64,000 nt of DNA from Lojkania enalia (GCA_010094045.1 ML986614.1:85336-149335); one strand, 5' to 3'; positions 22,358-33,774 are shown, numbered from the stretch's first letter. A program made the numbers and translations. Notes: generated by a model not told the origin, from the letters alone.

Positions 22358-23285
22358 ATTAGGCACTTGAGCGAGGAGGTCGGGGATAAATTTGATAACG
22401 TCTCTATCATGCGTAATGACGGTGCAAAGAGGCGACAGAGGAATTCTATGACTTGGTGTTTCAACATTAGGTAGCTTTTATACATGGATTCCGCTTGACT
22501 TATTATGGATTTCCCCACGAACTATTGTGGGACGAATCTGCGTAAACTGTTGAAGTGGAGCAAGGATGTCCCGGCCCTTCCGAGATGTTCTCCTCTTTCT
22601 CGGTCTTGATAACCTTTTCGGTTCCTGTAATACTTGCGTACTTGTCCGAGCGATGCCATTTCACCCTTCATAGGGCTTAGTGCCCCACCAGTTCACGCAC
22701 CTACACGGGAGGGACATATAAATCAAGTGGCCCCGCCCCGCGATAATAAACCACTAGGCGGCTAAGTCCGTCCAAACTACCGGCGATGAGCTTCGTGAGT
22801 AAATTTCGTCTTTTTTTTAAAATGTATTGTCGTGCTCCGGCTCGATTTCAGACGGAAATGGATGAGCCTGTGAACAGCGGCCGAGCAATTGAAAGTTTTG
22901 CCTTCTAGCCTCGGATTTATCTCGACTGGGCTTCAATAGACTCTTGTTAGAGTTCTAGGTCCTTTCATGTTGCTGATCATTTCCCAGTGTTCTTTTCAGC
23001 TTTCAGCCACTAGTCCTCGACGCCCTCTGAGCACAAGGCTGAAAGGGGTGGCATGCAATACCGAAGTGGACTAGTGAATATTGTGGCACATAATCCGTCA
23101 GCACTGTCCAATAAAATGCCTGGCCAATACGAGATTCGCTTAAGCTGGTAGCTAGCTCGAACCACTTGTTCTCGATACTTACTCGCTATCTTTTGAGGTG
23201 TCAAAATGTCGTCGCATTACGAGGATAAATATGTCGCGTTCTCGCGGGGAGCCAATTTCGAAAGTAACCGTAGATTCCAACAGCC
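22358..23285. other. intergenic, divergent promoter region
   Basis: Lies between the hydrolase and the HET-domain membrane protein. A missing signal-peptide exon for the latter could be here, but I could not define one with confidence. Confidence 0.45.
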
Positions 23286-26187
23286 ATGCATTATCAGATG
23301 CGACAAGCAGTAGTTCGCTTTGTGCCTCTCCCTGAGCCAGTACAGTTCCACAACGTATCTCTTTCTAAGCGCCAGAGCTGCATCGGTAGCGGCTATCTCC
23401 CGTGCATCGATAATCTGTCCACATGTTGTTACTACGATCAGTCTTGTTGTGGTACCGGATGCTGCAACACTGGTTACTACTGCGTTGAAAGCTCGGACGG
23501 CCCAACCTGCTGTCCACTAAGTTCAGACCCATCCGAGTGCGGTGGGCAAACTACAATAAATGTGAGGGCAGATGCGCACTCGATCTACATTTATTCTAAT
23601 GACGGTATAGACTTGCCCGCCAAATTATAGCCAATGTTCAAACATTCCTGGTTGTTGCCCGACTGGGGAAGAGTGCTATTACGATTCTACCTATGGTGCT
23701 TACTGTGGTTTCCGCGGAGAATTTTCTTTTAGTACACCAGTCTATACACCAGTGGAGACACCATATAGTCCAATTTACACGTCTGAATATAGCGCAAGTA
23801 CCCCTACTTCCGAATGGTATTATTCTACCACACCGGACACCTCGATCTCGTATACAACGACTCATTCAGCATCTACCTCTGGTAACGAATTCTCTGTAAA
23901 TTCAATTAATACCAATCGCCCCAGTAGTTCTAGTTTTCCGAAGGCAGCGATAGGAGGTATCGTTGGCGGCGTTGTCTTTGTAGCTGTTCTCATATCTGTT
24001 ATCGTTATTCTATGCTTGAGAAGGAAAAGGACTGTTCCGCCACCACCACCGCCGCCGCCTCCTACGGATTTGATTGAATTTTACCATCGGTACCATTCGC
24101 CCATCAATGCGCCTGGCTACACAAGGGTATTACATCTCTATGGAATTCCCAAAGAGGGGAATAGTTCCTTTCCACTTCACGGCCGACTCGAAGTGATTAA
24201 GATTGGCGAGCCAATGGCCGTTAGCTATACAGCCATATCTTACAGCTGGACTCGCGATGATAATCTCACGATCAGCGACAGAGACTGCGACCTTTTCTGT
24301 GACATTGGACAAGAAGGTGCCAAACTCGCTGTTTTCAAACTTAAGCCTGCATCTGCTGAAATATTGCGTGCGCTGCGCTCGTCTACGGGTCTTGTGCTTT
24401 GGGTGGATCAAATTTGCATTGACCAGCGTGAAAAAACAGAAGAGTTTTACGAGGCACCATTCGAGAATTACGAGAAAAAGTGGCAACTGGAGCGTATGGG
24501 TGACATTTACAAGAACGCCGCATCCACCATCATTTGGCTGGGTGTCGAACGCGACCCAAACGTTTCGGGAAAATGGCCGCTCATGATTGCTATGAACTTG
24601 GTCCTTTCCATTGCCGCAGCCTACGAGACGGAGCGCAAGCTAGACCCGTGGGAACCCGAGGAGAACAAATATCTCTTACAATTGTACTCGAGAAATTGGT
24701 TCAAACGTGTCTGGACTTTTCAAGAGGTCATGAAGTCTCGAGGAATAACTGTCATGCTCAAGTCTGCTAGGGGCGAAATACTTCAGCAGCCGTGGGCGGT
24801 TCTAGGTGCTGCTGGCATGTATATTCAACGCTGGGGCCCGTACCCAACCCCCATTCAATTCGCTGACCATATTGAGGCTACCACCATGAAGTATTTATGC
24901 TGGAAAGCTGGCTGGGATCGTTGGCCTATTCTAACTCTCCTCCCGATGGTCCGATTCTTCGACGTGGGATATGCCAAGGACAAGCTCTATGCAATCGAGA
25001 GTTGCGTCCACGAATCTCAAGGTGTTGACACCGAAGAGGAGTTAGCCCGAGCAGAGGAGCCCAACCGCAAGATACGACTCAAAGTCTTTGCGCTCCCTTA
25101 CCCAAAAGAGCATGGATGGCACATCTATCATGATCTTGCCATTACGCTCATCGAACAATCCCAATCACTCCAAATACTCTCTAGTGTACAGCATCTAGAC
25201 TCCCAACTCATTCAAAAGGCCCGGAGCGAAAATCCTGATTGGGACAAAGTTCAACCAAATCCTCCACTCCCCAGTTGGGTGCCAAACTGGTATGAGAAGG
25301 ACATCTCCAAGAGTTTTTCAGATTCTGAGAATGCACCTTACAAAGACCCAACAAGTGACGGATTTAAGGCATGTCCATACCCGCATCTTGGGTCTGAGTT
25401 TCTCGGCAGAACCGAGAGGCATATTCTAAGGGTGAAAGGCTTCGTTTTTGGCAATATTGCCAATTGTACAGACGTCTTTTACGGCGGCACGTTTGATGCA
25501 GCCAAGACTGGTAACTTTGAAAACCTAGGCCCTAATATATGGGCATGGGTTACGCAATGGCTTGGACTCAACGAACAAGACCTGGATGAAAACGTTGAAA
25601 TGACTATGGAAGAAATCAACTGCCAACTTGAAGGAACCGAGTTCCCGAATCAAGCAAAGTTAAACACTGTCCGGCAGGTAGCCAGTTTCTTTACCGCCGA
25701 TCGTTCCTTCGATGGCAATCGCCTTATCAACAACCTGAAAGACAGGGACGGTACTTATAGTCATGAGTACGCCAAATTCTACGGAAACAAACAAGTTCCG
25801 ACACCGTGGGAGCGAGCTGAAGAGCATCTTCACGATTACATGGCTTTCCGCTCGCTGTGGAATCCAAACTGCTGGCCTATTTCGCGACCTCACCCTCAAC
25901 AAAACCGCATTGATAGGTATGCCGAAGCTGCAGCGTCTGCACTTGTGAGCCGGAAAATATTTCAAATGGATAATGGAGTACTTGGGATCGGCCCAGCGGT
26001 TTTAGATCCGTTGCAGGGAGATGTAGTATGTATACTTCAAGGTGCACAGGTTCCGTTCGTTCTCAGACCGAAAGGAAGTTGTTTCGAGTTAGTTGGGGAG
26101 TGTTATGTTCACGCATATATGGATGGCGAGGCAGTTGCTGGAATGGGGCCGCTCGATGCTAAATGGATGCATATGGATCTGATTTGA
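23286..26187 (+). CDS. single-pass membrane protein with cysteine-rich ectodomain and cytoplasmic HET domain
   Basis: Two exons, 23286..23561 and 23611..26187, giving 950 residues. The 49-nt intron has GTGAGG, a TTCTAATGAC branch and GTATAG, and keeps phase 0. Order: a possible Kex2 site (KR at about 29-30), a disulfide-rich module with some 20 cysteines and CC pairs (about 32-125), a Ser/Thr/Tyr-rich stalk (about 130-200), one membrane helix (about 205-228) stopped by RRKR, a run of nine prolines, then a HET domain (about 298-450) with YTAISYSW, LVLWVDQICIDQ, QLERMGDIYKNAASTIIWLG and RNWFKRVWTFQEV, followed by about 500 further residues. The positive-inside rule puts the HET domain in the cytoplasm. 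HET domains trigger incompatibility-type cell death. No signal peptide is visible in exon 1, so an upstream exon may be missing. Confidence 0.85.
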
Positions 26188-26347
26188 TGAAATTTCGAAC
26201 CAGATATCACACATTTACACTGATATAGTGTTAATACACTGTCTAGGTATGTGTAGAATTCCTATTCAGATATTGTAACGAATCGTACAAGCGAGATGCG
26301 CGTACAAGTGAGCTACGCATGTCATCAACCATTTCAATAGTTACAGG

Positions 26348-26867
26348 CATATATCGCGACGACGCCAGCAGGTATTAGTATAGTATTTTGATAGGAGAGA
26401 GATAGGCTATTTTTCTGCCTCTTTTCAATTTCTAGAGTTATGGCCGGCCTTTCTGCACTTGACACCTACGGGCTTTTCATCCCCCAGCTGCTCATCTACC
26501 TTTCTTAAAGTAGCTATCTTAGTAGAATCTGCACTAGCAAGACTAACTTGCCTCTGTAGAACCTGTTTTGACCGCTTTTTGCGCTACGATAGGGCCTTAT
26601 TTGCTTCCTGAAGCTGGGTAGCCTGGCACTGGGTAGCCTGACGCTGTGGTAGCGCACATGAATGTGCTATCAGCACGGCACCTATGGTGAGCGAGTCGAG
26701 TGACTCATTAATTGCAGTAGGTGAGCTATTATGATGCCTAATAGTACCTTAGTAGCAAATGCGATATCTATATAGAAGCCTGTCTTATTAAAATTATAAA
26801 TATGGTTATTCGTAACATATTTCACAGGGGAGTCGCCCACCGCATCAAGCATCTCTATATCTAGAAG
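26348..26867 (-). mobile_element. decayed pogo/Fot1-type transposon fragment (copy A)
   Basis: Direct repeat of the adjacent copy B (shared segments begin ATATATCGCRACRACGCYAGCAG). On the minus strand it keeps a NHIYNFNKTGF segment, equivalent to the first-aspartate motif YNFDETGF of Fot1/pogo transposases, and decayed C-terminal sequence, with stops throughout. The catalytic core between these parts is absent. Ends are approximate. Confidence 0.6.
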
Positions 26868-27760
26868 CATATATCGCAACAACGCTAGCAGATATGAGTG
26901 TAATATTTTGATAGAAGATAGATATACTACTTATCTGCTACTGCGGAACATCTAGCATTATACGCAGGCTTGCTGCAGCGACTGCAGCGCTCCCGGTGTG
27001 TCGTGCCGACCTTTCTATGCTTCCTACCTACGCGCACTTCATCTCCCAGCTACTTATCTACCTTCTTTTGAGTAGTTATCTTAGCAGCTTTAGCCTTAGT
27101 AAGACTACCTTGCTTCTGCAGAACTTTTTTGATCCCTTTTTGCGCTATGATAGAGCCTTAGTTGCTTCCTGAAGCTGACCAACTTGACGCTGAAGCAGCA
27201 CGCATGAATGTGCCATTAGCGCTGGTAGCCTAAATAACTATTACCCAGTCGCGATCGCCTGGTAGAGATGATTTTGGTCGACCGGCTGGTAACTTAGCAC
27301 TTGTGATTACCTTGCTGGTAGACGCGATACGTATCTAAAAGCCTGTCTTGTCAAAATTATAGATATCGTTGTTAGTAATACTATACTTTGCTTTAGTGGG
27401 TCGAACTAGGTACTAATAACCTCAGGGGCCTCATAGAGAGCTCTCTAGTAGTCTTATTTTCGCCAGAAGCAAGTTTTAAACTTAGGGATGCGATTAATAA
27501 AGTTTGCCGGCCAGTTTTTGTTAACCTGGTTAGTAGAGCGAGCTTTGAGCAAACAGTTGGCTATATCTCGTATACTATCGATTATAGGGGGATATCCACA
27601 AGATAATAGGTTTAGTATATACTGAATAATAGTCGATTCCTCCAGATTTATAAGCTTCTTTGAATTGGGCTCGCAATCGCGTCGTGAAGGTCTAACAGCG
27701 TGTCGGTCTCTAAGCAACGGTCGGGGGATATTATAGGTAGATATAGCACGTGGTAGGCTC
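26868..27760 (-). mobile_element. decayed, internally deleted pogo/Fot1-type transposon (copy B)
   Basis: Minus-strand order: N-terminal helix-turn-helix (27454-27717; EESTIIQYILNLLSCGYPP ... NQVNKNWPANFINRIP, the CENP-B/Psq-like DNA-binding module of Fot1 transposases), then NDIYNFDKTGF near 27330-27360, then directly the C-terminal lysine-rich and cysteine-knuckle sequence (about 26940-27200). Most of the DDE catalytic core is missing between the last two. Stops and C-to-T-type changes are scattered through it. Terminal repeats were not resolved. Confidence 0.7.
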
Positions 27761-28016
27761 TGAATTCAATCTTAACTAGTAGTTTCGATAGCCAGCAACA
27801 TCTGAGCTTCTTGATAGATTGATTAAGGTTGAGGTGGTTGCCGCATCGCGTTGTAAGTAGATAGGGTATACCTTTTTGGCAAAATTGGGCGACTCGCTTG
27901 TGAAATACATTATTATATGTTATTTCAGAGTTTAGAAGAATCTATTAATACTTGCATATTATCTTCAAGAGGAGTGTTTAGCAAACAGATTTACTCATTT
28001 TATTCTTATCAATACT

Positions 28017-29723
28017 CTACGATCCTATCTCTTCACCTATATTCCCGGATAGAGACCCTGGCTTCCGCATCATACGATAAGCAGGCCATCTTGAGATTAA
28101 AATTACGACCCCTGTCAAGATCTGTAGCACGAAGCAAGCTCCTACCGTGCTTGGATATAGCACGTTATTGTTAAAGTCGAATGTTTTGACTGGATTCAGA
28201 TGGACAATGCCTGTGGCTCCACCCCAACATTCGCATGTGTTTCCCCAGCCGCTCGATGCAAGGATGATAAACACAAGGTTTATTGTCGCGATCATGGCAT
28301 CTTTCGTGACATGGATTCCGAAGAGGTACTTGCCACTAGCGAAACCAGCCCAAGTAATGCCGCATCCGATGATTGCGCTGAAGAGCCAAAGGCAGAGTAT
28401 ACCCAGAATAAGTTTGGCCCGACAAGTGAAGTATACCGGAGGGGTAGCTATTATTATCATTGCTGCCGCAAATGCAATACCCAATGGTGCGACAGAGAGA
28501 ACAGAGAGTTTGAAGAAACGGCCGCACGTTCCCGCCTTTAGACAAGGTCTATATGCCGGCATCCCTCCTGACCAGGCCATGGTATGATATCTAGGTGTGC
28601 TTTCTTTCTGTCGTTGAAGACATCCTAGACGAACATGAGAATCCTGACTTGTGTTTCTAATCAACTCTTCCTTGTAACAGTTGGCTCTTGCAAAAAATCT
28701 ATTGAAGACTTTCTCACATGCGGCGATATGTAATTCTCCCACAGCATTACTCAAGCCTACCGCGACTAGGATGAATGCTAGTACTATGGCTGGACCAATC
28801 TTGCCTCCCGATCCTGGAGAGCCATCAGATAGTTTGGAAGTAAAGCCGGCCATAGTAAGGAGAATGTAAATCGTGGAAGTGAATACGGCTCGGAGGAAGT
28901 CCGTTCTTTGAAGGTCTGCGAGCTCACTATCTAGTGTTTGTAGAAAGAAGTCGATTCTGAATTGTTGTCGGCTAGAAACATATCTCTTGTCTACCTCTAC
29001 CACCGAAGTACAAGTTTCCACTCCGGATCTTAGCCTTTGTTGAATATTGTGAGGCCCGCCGATATTTTGCGTCTCAGTATGCGGTAACAACTTTAGCCTT
29101 TTTCTCCAACGCACTTCAACTTCACTCGGTTTCTGTAATATGCAAGGGTCTCTCCTTGTTCCCTGATGAATGGCAATAACTCTCCCTAAACACATTAATA
29201 ACCTGTTGCCTACGTCCATTTTCCTCGCCATCCTCAACGCTGCGGCCCAAATCTCGATTTCTAACAACATGCCCCATAAAAATCCCACGGGATTTCCAAG
29301 TAGAATTACTATCGTTGCAAACCTCGCCAGGCCAACGTTTGGCAAAGGTACATTTACCACCATCAGAACGATCGGAAGCAACCATGTTAGGAGCCTAACT
29401 CCGGCATCACGGTTCCATGATTTATGCCCCGGTTTGCCACAAAGGGCACGGCAGCCGGGAATTGTAAGAGCGTAGTTGGAGTTAGAGACTGAAGTCGGGG
29501 ACAATGCGAAGTACTCTGGTGGAATCCAGGTTCCATTTTGAAAACTTGATGCGATATTGCCAATACATTCCGTCCGGCTCCAGTTGGGAGTAAGGGCTGT
29601 AGAACGCTTGACGGGTCTGGAGGAGTCCGGAAGGCTCTTCGAATAATACGAGCCTTGTAGGCAGTTTATGCCAATAGTTAGCATAACAATGACGAGATTC
29701 AAATAGATGCGCATCACTTTCAT
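28017..29723 (-). CDS. polytopic membrane protein of unknown function
   Basis: Uninterrupted minus-strand frame, 568 residues from the ATG at 29723 (a TTG further upstream is in frame but unlikely). MKVMRIYLNLVIVMLTIGINC looks like a signal peptide. The ectodomain carries a cysteine motif (CRALCG), followed by several hydrophobic helices (LLTWLLPIVLMVVNV, IGPAIVLAFILVAVGL, LGIAFAAAMIIIA, LILGILCLWLFSAIIGCG, AMIATINLVFIILASSGWG and a last one near the C terminus), and a large basic cytoplasmic loop (about 190-280). The layout and the C-x-x-C-G then TWLLP order match a family of uncharacterised ascomycete membrane proteins that I know only by general pattern. No function is proposed. It sits at the edge of the transposon nest but its frame is intact. 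Confidence 0.75.
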   Translation of the reverse strand: MKVMRIYLNLVIVMLTIGINCLQGSYYSKSLPDSSRPVKRSTALTPNWSRTECIGNIASSFQNGTWIPPEYFALSPTSVSNSNYALTIPGCRALCGKPGHKSWNRDAGVRLLTWLLPIVLMVVNVPLPNVGLARFATIVILLGNPVGFLWGMLLEIEIWAAALRMARKMDVGNRLLMCLGRVIAIHQGTRRDPCILQKPSEVEVRWRKRLKLLPHTETQNIGGPHNIQQRLRSGVETCTSVVEVDKRYVSSRQQFRIDFFLQTLDSELADLQRTDFLRAVFTSTIYILLTMAGFTSKLSDGSPGSGGKIGPAIVLAFILVAVGLSNAVGELHIAACEKVFNRFFARANCYKEELIRNTSQDSHVRLGCLQRQKESTPRYHTMAWSGGMPAYRPCLKAGTCGRFFKLSVLSVAPLGIAFAAAMIIIATPPVYFTCRAKLILGILCLWLFSAIIGCGITWAGFASGKYLFGIHVTKDAMIATINLVFIILASSGWGNTCECWGGATGIVHLNPVKTFDFNNNVLYPSTVGACFVLQILTGVVILISRWPAYRMMRKPGSLSGNIGEEIGS

Positions 29724-30726
29724 TGTAGATAATGAGAAGAGGAAAGATGAAGACAACTCGAAGGAACAGGTGAGACATTTCAATGGATAAATATGTGAAC
29801 ATACATGTGCACGAGAATAATAGAGGCAGGATGATACGGAAACTCTAGCTTCAAAGTTGGTTCCGTATTACCCGCGATGCAGGTCGCATTTGCTCAGCCT
29901 CATTGGAAACACCTATCTTTCGCGTTATCGATGCACGTGGGACCGTCGCCAAATACGAGATATTCAGCTCGTCAATTTACAAGGAGAGCACGAACTGGAA
30001 TAATGGTCTCACTGAGTGCGACAGTCAATATATTAATTTAGCTTACTCCTCATCATTTGAAGTTAGACAGTTTTACTATATGATAATGGAAGTTTAAGCC
30101 GGCAATGCTGATGGTGAAATCGTTCGCTAATCCACTATTTTTTTTTTTTAATGCTCCGCCATCTTCGCTCTTCGTTGCTTCATCCCTCATCCACGGTTTG
30201 CAAGGAAGTCAAATATACCATGAAAGTCTCCTGAGGCTAAATAAATCACGTGATAGTTCTTCAAGCCCGCTCAAAACATTTATAGGTCGTAGCGTCAATA
30301 AAATTGTACCAGGACAAGTCTAGGGGGTATAATAGGGTAATAAGATATTTTGAGATAGTTATTGCTATCAAGTCGTTCAAGTTCTTCCCATCAAGCATGG
30401 TTCTGATATACTACATCAGTTCATTTAGGCAGGAGTGAAGAAAATATCACGTGATAGGGCTTATTTGATTGAACTAGTTTAGTTGATCTGTTCAGCTCGA
30501 AATGGAATCTTCTTGCGCTTAATTGATCATATAATCACAATATTATACGGCTTGACCTAGTGACATACATCCAAATAGTAGTTGGAGAAACTACATTCTA
30601 AGGTTCACCGGTATTTTAATAATGTAGTCACGTGAAGCTCAATACGGTATAGCTTCTACTTTTTACTGGTGCAATCTCCTTAATCGATCCCTTTGATTGC
30701 TACTAATTGTCTCAGAATATTAACTC
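29724..30726. other. intergenic
   Basis: No gene recognised. Three CACGTGA motifs occur (about 30247, 30449 and 30630). A T run at about 30139-30149. Confidence 0.45.
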
Positions 30727-31095
30727 TTAATCCTGTTTCGACTTCGAAACGAATCTGGCCCAGACAAACGCTAGCATAGTCGCAGTATATAGACTCCCCC
30801 CAAATAAGATTAAACTAGTATGGCCACGGTCTCTGGCATCTAACAACAATCCAGCAATAGGTAACCCGATGAGAGCAGCGAAGCTCAACGAAGAATATGC
30901 TGTCCTATTCCTCTTGCCACAATCTTCGACTCGACAGACCTGGGCAACACACAGGGGTGAGGCAGATGGATGCTCCGCTCCAGAAGCCGAAGAGAATCGC
31001 AAATGCTGTAATCGCGGCCTTGCTAGTACCGCAAAATAGCCAGAGACCAAAAATCGAAACTTTGCAAAAGAATGTCGTGACGATCATAACATTGA
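30727..31095 (-). pseudogene. 3' fragment of an MCT-like MFS transporter, frameshifted
   Basis: The last 110 or so codons of a monocarboxylate-transporter-like major facilitator. One frame carries TFFCKVSIFGLWLFCG, FGFWSGASICLTPVC; a second frame continues CVAQVCRVEDCGKRNRTAYS, FAALIGLPIAGLLLD and a final helix to the stop at 30727. The change of frame lies near 30940-30955. The first ten or so helices are missing: similarity stops near 31095, next to a transposon remnant, so the gene was probably cut by insertion or deletion and is non-functional. Confidence 0.72.
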
Positions 31096-31184
31096 AGTGT
31101 TAGATGAAGCATATGTAATTGCCTCCTTAAACGATATATTTTCACAACGCATTAAAATACTACAGATATAATATATATCCTCGA

Positions 31185-31520
31185 TCAAGTAGTATCTATA
31201 GCACCCTTCTCGCACGTACGTAAGTTATGCCCAGTCTCTCTGCAGCGACCGCAGCGTGTAGAAGCCTGCCGGCTCGCACCGAATCGCTCCTCACCTTGAC
31301 GTATTTCACCCTCTAGCTGCTGCTCAACCGCCTTTTGAGCAATAATCTCCTCTCCCTCTGCCTTTGATAAGGTGCCTCGCTTCTGAATCCGCTTCTTTTT
31401 ACGCTGTTTATGCGTTGTGGCGGCCTTCTTTGCTTTCTCAAGGCTAGCGACTCGACCCTTCAGCAATATCGCTGAATGAAGCATTACATCAGCGCTTTTA
31501 TCAAGCTGATTAATCACTAC
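31185..31520 (-). mobile_element. C-terminal part of a pogo/Fot1-type transposase
   Basis: A 110-codon minus-strand frame with a lysine-rich stretch (HKQRKKKRIQKRGTLSKAEG) and a terminal zinc knuckle (RCGRCRETGHNLRTC), the standard C terminus of fungal DDE transposases. It is far less decayed than the sequence to its right. It probably belongs to the same element as the helix-turn-helix remnant at about 33000-33450, now separated by later insertions. Confidence 0.75.
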
Positions 31521-32040
31521 GATAATAGAGGCAGGTAATAAGCTTTTATGCCTTCGAATCCGATCGCGAATTAATGTTGATTAAGCCTCTAATTCGCGCT
31601 GGTTGGTTGGTGTTTTAGCTTCCTATATAAGGACCTCTAGTGTAGGCGGTATTAGCGTATGAAGCTTTATGTCGAGCTTTAATATTACCGCCTTTTAAAT
31701 TATATAGGACTAATGCAGCCCCTTGAAAGCTTGCGCAGATATTATTCTTTATAATTAATTACTAGTAGGTAGTACGGAAAGCTGGAAGGAACTTAAGCTT
31801 TATAATATAATTAATGTAGTCGCGGATTAGACTCTTAATCTAACGGCTGTACCCTCGCTTTAACAACGAGAAGTAACCTACATTAAGTAGCTATAGGAGG
31901 TATAAGAAGTGCAACGGCATATAGAGAGTATAGATTTTATTCTCCTTACAGATTGCCTGGAATTCGAACAAGTTATAGCTCTTATAGCTATTAAGAATAA
32001 GCAGTTCCTATACGCCTACTCGACGGTCCTTTATATATAT
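31521..32040. other. AT-rich decayed transposon sequence
   Basis: No open gene; AT-rich with many TpA steps. Consistent with the interior of the pogo/Fot1 remnant that begins at 31185, but I cannot assign parts. Confidence 0.4.
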
Positions 32041-32256
32041 TGTCACGGCGACGCGCATCAGATGTCAACGCTAGATGAACGAGCATCAGATTGAACTATA
32101 TAGATGGCCAACGTACGGCTGCCATGATGGCTCAAGACATCTGGATGAAGAGAGAAAGGAGACGGACATCAGGTTGCATATATATACATCAGGGGTTCGG
32201 GTCTGTGCGTAATAGGCGAGGTAGCACGGGATCGGGCAGAAGCCGATACCGTGACA
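32041..32256. mobile_element. solo LTR (216 bp) with TATAT target duplication
   Basis: Begins TGTCACGG and ends CCGTGACA, an eight-base inverted terminus with TG...CA ends. TATAT precedes (32036-32040) and follows (32257-32261). No internal retrotransposon sequence adjoins it. The AT-rich surroundings make the TATAT duplication weaker evidence than usual. It is GC-richer than its surroundings, so it looks like a younger insertion. Confidence 0.7.
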
Positions 32257-32638
32257 TATATAATAAAGTGCTTTAGCTACTTAACTTTAAGATTATTAGT
32301 TATCCATCCTGTTATGGGATAGCAGAGGTTATAATAGTTCAACTTGTATTCCTAATCTACAGTATAAAAGCGGTAGAGAAGAGAAGAAGGTTGCGTGCGA
32401 GACGTTGCTCATATATATGGGGATCTGTCGTACGCTTAACTAAGATGGTCTTAAGCTGCCAAGCTATGAGCATGCAGAGCCGCTATTACGGCTCTTAGTT
32501 ACTTGGGCGCAGCCCCTTACACATCCGTTATTGCTTAGTCCGATAGCCTAATTCTTAGGTATATCATTACTCTCATACTAGGTAGAAAGGTGGTTCTGGC
32601 TAGTAAAGATGATAGGTGGGATCGCCTACCTGGCAGCA
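32257..32638. other. decayed transposon sequence between two solo LTRs
   Basis: No gene seen; probably host element sequence interrupted by the two LTR insertions. Confidence 0.4.
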
Positions 32639-32928
32639 TGTCACGGTAACACCGCGACACCTCTGCACCTACACCACCCCTACTACAATACCCGAACCAG
32701 CTGCCAGCTACTAGCTAGAGTATGACTGGTTCGATACGACCATGATGGAGGAAGGTTTCGCCGACCCGGCTAGTCCGTGCAGCAGCACAGACCTTGCCCC
32801 TATAAAAACCTACACGATGTAGATATCTCTGTTCTTCACGCAACGTCTTGATATTCACACGTAGTACGTAGCAATAGAGTTGACTGCCTGAAGTGCGATT
32901 GACTAACTGCACGTAAGCGTCTGTGACA
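32639..32928. mobile_element. solo LTR (290 bp) with CAGCA target duplication
   Basis: Begins TGTCACGG, ends TGTGACA, and is flanked by an exact 5-bp duplication CAGCA (32634-32638 and 32929-32933). A TATAAAA box lies inside near 32801. Shares its first eight bases with the LTR at 32041, so both may be from related Ty3/gypsy-type elements. Confidence 0.85.
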
Positions 32929-33450
32929 CAGCATTAATTCCTTAGATTACTATAACCTACTTATAATTCCCTAGCTGTATAGCTTTTAGCCAACTGCGTT
33001 TTTCTAAGCTAGTTGTTACTAGCTTAGATAATAACTTACTCATTATAAAGCTAGCTTTATTAAAATCATAGACATTCTTATTATATATATAGCTTTCGTA
33101 CGCGCTATAAGCTTAAACCAGGCCTTAATAATCTCAGGATCCTTATATAGAGCTTTCTAATAATAGTACAGTCGATTAAATTATATTTTAAGGTTATCAG
33201 TTCGCTTGATAAAGTTTCTAGGCTATTTCTAGCTAACCTGCCCAGCGCCACGCTCAGCAAGCAGCTTATCCGCTATATCTTGTATAGTACCTAGAGAGGG
33301 CGTAAATCCTCGCCAATCTAGGTCAAGTATATATATAATGACAGCCTTCTCTTCTAGCTTAGTAAGCTTATTTAAATTTGGCTTACAATTGTATTGTATA
33401 GTAATTCCGTCGCGTCGTCGGCGTATTATTCTTTAGGAGACGTTATATAT
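32929..33450 (-). mobile_element. N-terminal remnant of a pogo/Fot1-type transposase
   Basis: Minus-strand reading with stops ignored gives the helix-turn-helix module (KLEEKAVIIYILDLDWRGF ... DIADKLLAERGAGQVS) and then a VYDFNKASF segment, matching copy B. Heavily AT-shifted. Likely the other end of the element whose C terminus is at 31185. Confidence 0.65.
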
Positions 33451-33774
33451 AGAAGCGGCGCGTCTTTCGCTTTAAAGTTGCTTATTATTAATAGCTAAGA
33501 TAGTTAGGGAGATATCTACTTTATTATAGCTTAATTAGATATTTGTAGGTTAAGCTATTATTATTAGAAGGTAGGGTATTACGTAAAGTTGGTATAGTAT
33601 ACTAGCTTACTACTTTATTTAAAAGATACGTTATAACTAAAATATATAGACACCCCTTACTATTGCCTTATTATATATCCCTAAACTGTTTATTACTCTC
33701 TTCTTAGAATACTAAAGGGTAAAAACCTAGAAAATTTACAACTTATACTAATCAATTTTTTAGAACCCTAAAAG

